Shown piece after piece: positions 58,175 to 64,000 of a stretch of DNA of 64,000 nucleotides (its first letter is position 1; every line of letters starts with the position of its first letter). A model generated the notes under the pieces. That model did no database searches, was not told where the DNA came from, and saw only the letters and a program-made list of their open reading frames with translations. Position numbers and translations under genes: made by a program. The DNA is from Rhodospirillales bacterium URHD0017 (GTDB lineage: Bacteria > Pseudomonadota > Alphaproteobacteria > Reyranellales > Reyranellaceae): assembly GCA_900110395.1 (NCBI GenBank), contig FODP01000002.1, positions 62,001 through 126,000 of the forward strand, written 5' to 3'.

Positions 58175-58975
58175 ATGCGTCTCAAGGACAAAGTCGCCAT
58201 CGTCGTCGGCGCCGGCCAGAGCCCGGGCGAAGGCGTCGGCAACGGCCGCGCCACCGCCCTCACCTTCGCGCGCGAAGGCGCCAAGGTGCTGTGCGTCGAT
58301 TACAACCTCGGCAGCGCCGAGGAAACCGTCGACATGATCAAGAAGAACCAGGGCACGGCCGCGGCGTTCAAGGCCGACGTCACCAAGGAATCGGACATCA
58401 AAGGCTTCGTCGCCGACGCCCATAAGCGCTGGGGCCGCATCGACATCCTGCACAACAATGTCGGCGTCTCGATCTCCGGCGGCGATGCCGAGTTGCTCGA
58501 GATCACCGAGGAGAACTTCGATCGCTGCGTGGCGATCAATCTCAAGAGCTGCATCCTCGCCTGCAAGCACGTGATCCCGATCATGCGCCAGCAGAAGAGC
58601 GGCGCCATCGTCAACATCTCCTCGATGGCCGTGATCACCACCTATCCCTATGTCGCCTACAAGGCGACCAAGTCGGCGATGGTGTCGTTCACCGAGCAGC
58701 TCGCTTACCAGAACGCCCAGTACGGCATCCGCGCCAACGTCATCCTGCCCGGCCTGATGAACACGCCGATGGCCGTCGACACGCGCGCCCGCGAATTCAA
58801 GAAGAGCCGCGAGCAGGTCGAGGCCGAGCGCGATTCCAAGGTGCCGCTGCGGCGCAAGATGGGCACCGGCTGGGACGTCGCCAACGCCGCGCTGTTCCTG
58901 GCGTCCGATGAGGCCAACTTCATCACCGGCGTCACCTTGCCGGTCGACGGCGGGGCGAGCGTCAATCGCGGTTGA
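58175..58975 (+). CDS. Short-chain dehydrogenase/reductase
   Basis: 266 residues after AGGAGAGG. VVGAGQSPGEGVGNGRATALTFAREGAKVLCVDYN carries the same extended glycine motif as the SDR at 56572, to which it is a paralogue. LHNNVGVSISG, SSMAVITTYPYVAYKATKSAMVSF and NVILPGLMNTPMAVDTR are the NNxG, Ser/YxxxK and PG regions, ending PVDGGASVNRG. Likely NAD(H)-dependent; substrate unknown. Confidence 0.87.
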   Translation: MRLKDKVAIVVGAGQSPGEGVGNGRATALTFAREGAKVLCVDYNLGSAEETVDMIKKNQGTAAAFKADVTKESDIKGFVADAHKRWGRIDILHNNVGVSISGGDAELLEITEENFDRCVAINLKSCILACKHVIPIMRQQKSGAIVNISSMAVITTYPYVAYKATKSAMVSFTEQLAYQNAQYGIRANVILPGLMNTPMAVDTRAREFKKSREQVEAERDSKVPLRRKMGTGWDVANAALFLASDEANFITGVTLPVDGGASVNRG

Positions 58976-58978
58976 GGG

Positions 58979-59083
58979 TTCATGCTCCTCTCCCCCGCTT
59001 GGGGGAGAGGCTGGGTGAGGGGGGTGCGCACGTCGATTCCCCCTCACCTCACCTCTCCCCCTAGCGGGGGAGAGGAGTATGAA
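58979..59083. repeat. Intergenic palindromic repeat with CTCCTCTCCCCC cores
   Basis: The outer arms TTCATGCTCCTCTCCCCC and the complement of the right end are paired; each half also folds on itself as CCTCTCCCCCGCTTGGGGGAGAGG and its counterpart. It lies between convergent SDR and adenine deaminase genes. The CATGCTCCTCTCCCC segment recurs in the perfect palindrome at 28116, so both belong to one dispersed family. Confidence 0.8.
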
Positions 59084-59100
59084 GCACGAGCGCCCTGCCC

Positions 59101-60819
59101 TCAGGCCCCCACCAACTCGAACCTGTCGACGTCGACCAGCCCCTTGTCGGTGATCTTGAGGTGCGGGATCACCGGTAACGCCAGGAACGCCATCTGCAGG
59201 AACGGCTCGTGCAGGGTCGTGCCCATGGCCACGACGGCGTCGCGCAGCCGGCGCAGGCCCTGCTCGACGTCCTCGAACGGCCGGTCGCTCATCAGCCCGG
59301 CGATCGGCAGCGCCAGTTCGGCCGTTACCTGGCCTTCGACCACCGCGGCGAAGCCGCCGCGCAGGGCGATCAGGCGGTTCACCGCCGCCGCCATGTCGGC
59401 ATCGTTGCAGCCGATGACACAGATATTGTGGCTGTCATGGCCGATCGACGAGGCGATGGCGCCGCGCGTGATACCGAAACCTTTTACGAAGCCGTGGCCG
59501 ACGCTGCCGTGGTCGCTGTGGCGGCCCAGCACCGCCACCTTCAGGATGTCGCGCTCGATGTCGCCCTCGAAAGCGCCGTCGCGGATCGGCACTTCGAGCG
59601 ACAACCGGTCGGTCAGGATCTGTCCGGGCCGGATGCCGATCACCGGCATCGCGCGGTGACCAACCGCCGGCATCCGGAACGTCTCGGCGGTCACCGGCCT
59701 GAGCTTCACCGAATCGAGCCCGACCAGCGGCACGTCGGGCCGCGCCTTGAAGCGATCCGGCGTCACCGGCGCGCCGCGGCAGATCACGGAGTGCACCTTG
59801 CAGGTCGCAAGGTCCTCCAGCAGCACGATGTCGGCGCGCTGGCCGGGCGCGACCAGGCCGCGATCGAACAGGCCGAAATGGCGCGCCGCCGACCAGGTCG
59901 CGGCGCGATAGGCATCGAGCGGCCGCACGCCGCGGGCGATGGCGGCGCGGATCAGGTAATCGAGGTGGCCTTCCTCGGCTATGTCGAGCGGGTTGCGATC
60001 GTCGGTGCAGAGCGCCAGGAACGGCGCGCGCTCGGTGGTGATCAGCTCGGCCAGCGCCGCCAGGTCCTTGGACACCGTGCCCTCGCGCACCAGGATCTGC
60101 ATGCCCTTGGCGAGCTTCTCGCGCGCCTCGTGGGCCGAGGTCGTCTCGTGGCAGTTGCGCACGCCCGCGGCGATGTAGGCGTTGAGGTCGTAGGACGACA
60201 GCAACGGCGAATGGCCGTCGATCTGCACGTCGGAGAAGGCCGCGAGCTTGGCCAGCACCGCCGGATCCTTGTTGAGCACGCCCGGCACGTTCATGAACTC
60301 GGCCAGGCCCAGCACCTTGGGATGGTGCTTGAAGGGCAGCAGGTCCTCGGCCTCAAGCCGCGCCCCCGAGGTCTCGAGATGCGTCGACGGCACGCACGAG
60401 GAGAGCTGCACGCGCAGGTCCATCACCGTGACGGCGGCGCACTCGAGGAAGAATTTCAGCCCGGGCACGCCCAGCACGTTGCAGATCTCATGGGGATCGC
60501 AGATCGCCGTCGTCGTGCCGCGCGGCACCACGCAGCGGTCGAACTCGAGCGGCGGCACCAGGCTCGATTCGCAATGGACGTGGCTGTCGATGAAGCCCGG
60601 CACGGCGACGAGCCCGCGGCCGTCGATCTCGGTCGCGCCCTGGTAGGTCTCGTGCGTGCCGACGATGCGGTCGCCGGCGATGGCGATGTCACCCACCGTC
60701 ACGTCACCGGAGGTCAGGTCGAAGATGCCGACCGACTTGATCACCAGATCGGCCGGCGCCTTGCCGCGCGCCTGATCGATGATGTCGGCGAGACGCGATA
60801 CGCTGAGGGGGTCTCTCAT
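59101..60819 (-). CDS. ade: Adenine deaminase
   Basis: 572 residues, the usual length, of the amidohydrolase superfamily. Converts adenine to hypoxanthine. VAVPGFIDSHVHCESSLVPPLEFDRCVVPRGTTTAICDPHEICNVLG contains the metal HxH and the family's E-S and DPHEI motifs; LCTDDRNPLDIAEEGHLD gives the metal Asp region; the C-terminal half has HSDHGSVGHGFVKGFGITRGAIASSIGHDSHNICVIG, the second-domain signature specific to Ade. ATG 60819 lacks a clear ribosome-binding site. It stands alone near unrelated genes. Confidence 0.94.
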   Translation of the reverse strand: MRDPLSVSRLADIIDQARGKAPADLVIKSVGIFDLTSGDVTVGDIAIAGDRIVGTHETYQGATEIDGRGLVAVPGFIDSHVHCESSLVPPLEFDRCVVPRGTTTAICDPHEICNVLGVPGLKFFLECAAVTVMDLRVQLSSCVPSTHLETSGARLEAEDLLPFKHHPKVLGLAEFMNVPGVLNKDPAVLAKLAAFSDVQIDGHSPLLSSYDLNAYIAAGVRNCHETTSAHEAREKLAKGMQILVREGTVSKDLAALAELITTERAPFLALCTDDRNPLDIAEEGHLDYLIRAAIARGVRPLDAYRAATWSAARHFGLFDRGLVAPGQRADIVLLEDLATCKVHSVICRGAPVTPDRFKARPDVPLVGLDSVKLRPVTAETFRMPAVGHRAMPVIGIRPGQILTDRLSLEVPIRDGAFEGDIERDILKVAVLGRHSDHGSVGHGFVKGFGITRGAIASSIGHDSHNICVIGCNDADMAAAVNRLIALRGGFAAVVEGQVTAELALPIAGLMSDRPFEDVEQGLRRLRDAVVAMGTTLHEPFLQMAFLALPVIPHLKITDKGLVDVDRFELVGA

Positions 60820-60880
60820 CAGAAGGAGATAGGGCGCTCTTTATGTCATGGCAATGGCGTCCGCCCGGCAGGCTACGCGC

Positions 60881-61234
60881 CTACTGCCACTTCGCCGTCC
60901 ACCAGCAGCCGATGTACTTGTCGCTCAGCGTCAGTGTCTTGGTGTTGATGTCGGCGATCAGTTTGAGCTGGAGGCCGTCCATCACGGTGTCCTCTTCATA
61001 GACCCCCGGCTTCACCGGCTTCAGGCTGGTCTGAATGCCACCGGGCGACGTCAGGGTGGCCCGGCCTCCCCTGACCGTCAGCGTGTGCTCGCGCGTGAAC
61101 TGCGGATCGAAGGCGATGCAGTCCGTGGCGCTGCGCTGATCACGCGCCAGCCAGAAGTTGGCGCTGAAGTCCTGCGCGATGGCGACGGTGGGAAGAAGGA
61201 TCAGCAACGCACCAGAGATTGCGCGGGTCGGCAT
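60881..61234 (-). CDS. Exported protein of unknown function
   Basis: 117 residues after AAGGAA. AISGALLILLPTVAIAQDFS is a signal peptide with cleavage probably after AIA. The mature chain is about 97 residues, with one Cys pair (TDCIAFD and IGCWW) and a beta-rich appearance (LTVRGGRATLTSPGG, LKLIADINTKTLTLSDKY). No family recognised. Upstream of adenine deaminase on the same strand but with a 61-nt gap. Confidence 0.65.
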   Translation of the reverse strand: MPTRAISGALLILLPTVAIAQDFSANFWLARDQRSATDCIAFDPQFTREHTLTVRGGRATLTSPGGIQTSLKPVKPGVYEEDTVMDGLQLKLIADINTKTLTLSDKYIGCWWTAKWQ

Positions 61235-61388
61235 CGTCGGGGGGTTCCTTCTCTCTCCTATCGGACTCTAACAGAGAACGCGCGAAAATCGCGGAGCTCG
61301 TTCGGCTGGCGATCCGGCGATGACGGCTTTGCTTCCCCGGGTCGAGCACGGGTCCTAGGTTGGCGCTGCAATATCGAAGGGGAACGAG

Positions 61389-62357
61389 ATGCTCAATCGC
61401 CGCGCCATCGTCGCTGGCACGATCGCCAGCCTCACCCTGCCGGGCATCGCCTCCGCCCAAGGCCCGGGCGGCACGGTTCGCCTGGTCGTGCCCTACGGCC
61501 CGGGCGGCTCGACCGACACGTCGGCGCGGGTCCTCGCCGAACGCATGGCGAGCGATCTCGGCAAGACGATCGTCGTCGAGAACCGGCCGGGCGGCGGCAC
61601 GATGGTCGGCATGGTCAACGTCGCCAAGAGCAAGCCCGACGGCAACAGCCTGCTGCTCATGACGACGACCGCGGCCCTGCTGCCCGCCTTCGACATGCAA
61701 TTGCCGGTCGACCCGCAGAAGGACCTCGCGGCGGTGTCCCAGCTCGCCGATATCCCGTGCGTGCTGGCCGTCAATGCCAAGAACCCGGCCAAGACCTTCC
61801 CCGAGTTCCTCGAGTGGGTGAAGGCCCAGTCCGGCCCGGTCAACTACTCGACCTCGAGCACCGGCGCCCTGCCCCATCTGTGGGGCGAGCTCATCAGCAC
61901 CCGGACCGACGGCAAGCTGCAGCACATCCCCTACAAGGCGGCCGCCGAAGCGTTGCGCGATGCCGTCGCCGGTCACGTCCCGGCGTTCGTCGATGTCACC
62001 ACGCCGGTCGATGCGCAGATCAATGCCGGCACGATGCGCGGCCTGATCTGCGGCGCGCCCAAGCGCGTCGCCAACATCTCCAGCGTGCCCACGGCCGCCG
62101 AGCTCGGCATGCCGGAGCTTGAAGCGGCCGTCTATTTCGGTGTCGCGACCACTGCCGGCACGCCGGCTGACGTTATCGCCTCGTGGAACGCCGCCATCAA
62201 CGCGGCGCTGAAGGTCGAGAGCGTCCGCGAGCGCCTGACCGGCCTGGGCTACATTCCCACCGGCGGAACGCCCGAGGCCTACGCCAAGCGCCTGGCGTCC
62301 GAGACCGAGCGTTGGCGCAAGGTGATCAAGGCCGCCAACATCCCGGCGCCGACCTGA
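61389..62357 (+). CDS. Tripartite tricarboxylate transporter receptor (TctC/Bug family)
   Basis: 322 residues after AAGGGGAACG. LNRRAIVAGTIASLTLPGIASAQ is a signal peptide with paired Arg. The mature part shows RLVVPYGPGGSTDTSARVLAERMASDLGKTIVVENRPGGGTMVG, the Bug-family opening with the loop that holds carboxylate ligands via water, then VNYSTSSTGALPHLWGELI, HIPYKAAAEALRDAVAGHVPAFVDV and TAAELGMPELEAAVYFGV. Such receptors are often orphans with no TctAB permease nearby, as here. Followed by a CoA-transferase that might act on the imported acid. Confidence 0.9.
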   Translation: MLNRRAIVAGTIASLTLPGIASAQGPGGTVRLVVPYGPGGSTDTSARVLAERMASDLGKTIVVENRPGGGTMVGMVNVAKSKPDGNSLLLMTTTAALLPAFDMQLPVDPQKDLAAVSQLADIPCVLAVNAKNPAKTFPEFLEWVKAQSGPVNYSTSSTGALPHLWGELISTRTDGKLQHIPYKAAAEALRDAVAGHVPAFVDVTTPVDAQINAGTMRGLICGAPKRVANISSVPTAAELGMPELEAAVYFGVATTAGTPADVIASWNAAINAALKVESVRERLTGLGYIPTGGTPEAYAKRLASETERWRKVIKAANIPAPT

Positions 62358-62489
62358 TCCAGGGCGTGTACTCACGGATCCGAAATTGCCTGCTTTTCGA
62401 GCCGAAGCAGATCTGCATTGCTATCAAGGGGGTGATCGCCACGGGTCTTCCGACTAGCATGAGCGGCTCAGGGGAGAAGGAGCGCGACC

Positions 62490-63686
62490 ATGGACCAGGC
62501 CTTGTCAGGCGTCCGCATCATCGACATGACGCACAACCAGGCGGGGCCCGCCTGCACGCAGATTCTCGGCTTCCTCGGTGCCGACGTGATCAAGCTCGAG
62601 GAGCCCAAGGGCGGCGACATTGCGCGGACGAATCTGCGCGACCAGAAGAACAGTGACAGCCTGTTCTTCCTGATCCTGAACGCCAACAAGCGCAGCCTGA
62701 CGCTCAATCTCAAGACCGACGCCGGCAAGGATCTGTTCCGGAAGGTGATCGCCCAGTCGGACGTGCTGGTGGAGAATTTCGGGCCGGGCGCGCTCGATCG
62801 CCTCGGGCTCGGCTACGAAGCGCTCAGCAAGATCAACCCGCGGCTTGTCTACGCCACCATCAAGGGCTTCGGCACCTACGGGCCTTACAGCGGCTTCAAG
62901 AGCTTCGAGCCGGTCGCCCAGGCCATGGGCGGGGCGATGAGCGTCACCGGCTTCCCCGAAAATCCGCCGACCTACGTCTATCCGGCGATCGGCGATTCCG
63001 GCACCGGCATGCACATGGCGATCGGCATTCTGGCAGCGCTGCAGCAGCGCCATGCGACCGGCCGCGGCCAGCACGTCGAGGTGTCCATGCAGGACTCGGT
63101 CGTCAACCTGGTGCGAGTGAGCCTGCGCGACCATCAGCGCTTCGGCGGTCCGCAGCCGCGCACCGGCAACCAGCTCGGGCGCAACGTACCCGGCACGACC
63201 TACGCCTGTGCACCGGGCGGCCCGAACGACTACGTCTACATCTACGCACAGCAGCAGATGTGGCCGGCGGTGACGAAAGTGCTGGGGCAGCCGGAGTTGA
63301 CCGACGACCCGCGCTTCAAGACCGTCGAAATGCGCTGGGACAACCGCACGGAGCTCAACGCGATCATCGAGGCGTGGACGCGCCGGCACAGCAAGCACGA
63401 CGTCATGCGCCTGATGGGAGATGCGGGCGTTCCCTGCGGCGCCTGCCAGGACACCGGCGAGGTGCTGGCCGATCCGCATCTCAAGGCGCGCGAAATGATC
63501 GTCGACGTGGATTATCCGACCCGCGGCACCTATCAGACGGTCGGCTGCCCGATCAAATTGTCGGATTCACCGGTCGCGGTCAGCCGTCCGCCGCTCCTGG
63601 GCGAGCACACCGACGTACTCCTTGAAGCCCTGTGCGGCGTCGAGCCCGATGAGGCGAAGCGCCTGCGCCAGGAGGGAGTCGTCTAG
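62490..63686 (+). CDS. Formyl-CoA transferase-like family III CoA-transferase
   Basis: 398 residues after GGGGAGAAGGAG. SGVRIIDMTHNQAGPACTQILGFLGADVIKLEEPKGGDIARTNLRDQKNSDSLFFLILNANKRSLTLNLKTDAGKDLFRKVIAQSDVLVENFGPGALDRLGLGY resembles oxalate-related Frc closely; YPAIGDSGTGMHMAIGILAALQQR holds the catalytic Asp and the VPGTTYACAPGGPNDYVYIYAQQQMWPAVTKVLG segment the small domain. It could be an Frc or another acyl-CoA:carboxylate transferase; the oxalyl-CoA decarboxylase partner is not in view. Stands between TctC and SDR genes. Confidence 0.88.
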   Translation: MDQALSGVRIIDMTHNQAGPACTQILGFLGADVIKLEEPKGGDIARTNLRDQKNSDSLFFLILNANKRSLTLNLKTDAGKDLFRKVIAQSDVLVENFGPGALDRLGLGYEALSKINPRLVYATIKGFGTYGPYSGFKSFEPVAQAMGGAMSVTGFPENPPTYVYPAIGDSGTGMHMAIGILAALQQRHATGRGQHVEVSMQDSVVNLVRVSLRDHQRFGGPQPRTGNQLGRNVPGTTYACAPGGPNDYVYIYAQQQMWPAVTKVLGQPELTDDPRFKTVEMRWDNRTELNAIIEAWTRRHSKHDVMRLMGDAGVPCGACQDTGEVLADPHLKAREMIVDVDYPTRGTYQTVGCPIKLSDSPVAVSRPPLLGEHTDVLLEALCGVEPDEAKRLRQEGVV

Positions 63687-63744
63687 CACGGCGTCGCTTT
63701 CGCGCCCGGCTGACGACCACATGGGCCTCTGGAGGTCATGAGCC

Positions 63745-64000
63745 ATGGAAATTTCAGGCAAGACAGCCATTGTCACCGGCGCGGCCTCGGGCATCGGCCT
63801 CGGCATCGCCACGGCCCTTGCCGAAGCCGGGGCCAACGTCGTGATGGCCGACATCCAGAAGGATGGAGTTGAGCAGGCAGCGCATCTTCTGTCCGGCACC
63901 AACAAGCAGGTGTTGCCGGTCAGGATCGACGTCGCCCAGGAACAGTCGGTGATCGACGCGCTGGCCGAGGCGGAGCGTCGCTTCGGCAAGCTCCACATCG
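63745..64000 (+). CDS. Short-chain dehydrogenase/reductase, N-terminal part
   Basis: From ATG 63745 after GGAGG, the frame runs to the window edge: MEISGKTAIVTGAASGIGLG and continues with IATALAEAGANVVMADIQKDGVEQAA, typical first beta-alpha-beta of an SDR with TGxxxGIG and an Asp favouring NAD(H). Only about 85 residues are seen. It is 58 nt after the CoA-transferase, probably in the same operon. Confidence 0.88.
   Translation, partial: MEISGKTAIVTGAASGIGLGIATALAEAGANVVMADIQKDGVEQAAHLLSGTNKQVLPVRIDVAQEQSVIDALAEAERRFGKLHI

Noticed and set aside
59209..60948. 579-codon open frame on the plus strand
   Set aside because: Antisense to adenine deaminase; no motif and biased composition.

Overview
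The window is GC-rich chromosomal DNA from a metabolically versatile, probably aerobic or microaerobic Gram-negative bacterium, most likely an alphaproteobacterium of the Rhizobiales/Rhodospirillales kind. That placement is inferred from several features: TRAP and TctC (Bug) type solute receptors, many family III CoA-transferases and SDRs, a cyanide-insensitive-type cydAB followed by a DUF2474 peptide, a DUF6356 protein, Lrp/AsnC and class III cyclase genes, and several intergenic palindromic repeats typical of that class. I saw no rRNA, tRNA, CRISPR array, IS element or prophage. The window is cut at both ends: an enolase-superfamily gene runs off the left edge and an SDR gene off the right.

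Layout. 0-3.3 kb: HpcH/HpaI aldolase (divergent from the enolase-like gene) and an oligopeptidase B. 3.4-8.5 kb: a TRAP transporter locus with two Tat-exported receptors flanking one permease pair; its small permease carries an extra N-terminal TM2 domain and helical linker. 8.6-15.4 kb, minus strand: a long compact run encoding a GT8-like glycosyltransferase, an MFS exporter, CDP-glucose synthesis (RfbF, RfbG), an epimerase-like cupin, glucokinase, a lipoprotein and a secreted sugar isomerase-like protein. 15.8-19.3 kb, plus strand: a sugar uptake module (OprB porin broken by a 1-nt deletion, sugar-porter MFS, ROK glucokinase). 19.3-31.4 kb: cyclase, VOC protein, a beta-lactamase-fold protein missing its catalytic lysine, deacetylase, PhyH, SDR, TerC, MFS, aldo/keto reductase, a small SelW-like selenoprotein gene with an in-frame UGA, D-2-hydroxyacid dehydrogenase, an unrecognised protein with faint PLP-fold features and an Lrp regulator. 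31.7-39.2 kb: HPF, amidohydrolase operon, cydAB-DUF2474, asparaginase. 39.2-53.6 kb: catabolic genes (hydantoinase B, acyl-CoA dehydrogenase, molybdenum hydroxylase large subunit, FAD monooxygenase with an apparent CTG start, thiolase-like/DUF35 pair, LLM oxidoreductase, CoA-transferase pair, nitronate monooxygenase). 53.8-54.4 kb: a ParD/ParE-like toxin-antitoxin module. 54.5-64 kb: formaldehyde/alcohol dehydrogenase plus MBL hydrolase, SDRs, a carboxymuconolactone decarboxylase, adenine deaminase, TctC receptor and Frc-like CoA-transferase.

The most notable item is the selenoprotein at 27881-28099. A 72-residue Rdx/SelW-like reading frame is interrupted only by TGA at codon 11, exactly in a CxxU motif, with a short hairpin placed where a bacterial SECIS should be. 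An ordinary gene caller would miss it. Other points of interest are the TM2-coil-DctQ fusion, the SxxE serine-hydrolase homologue, the CTG start, an internally deleted methyltransferase pseudogene, the cysteine-less thiolase/DUF35 pair, and four large intergenic palindromes of at least three sequence families. All functional calls rest on motif recognition by eye; no search was run.
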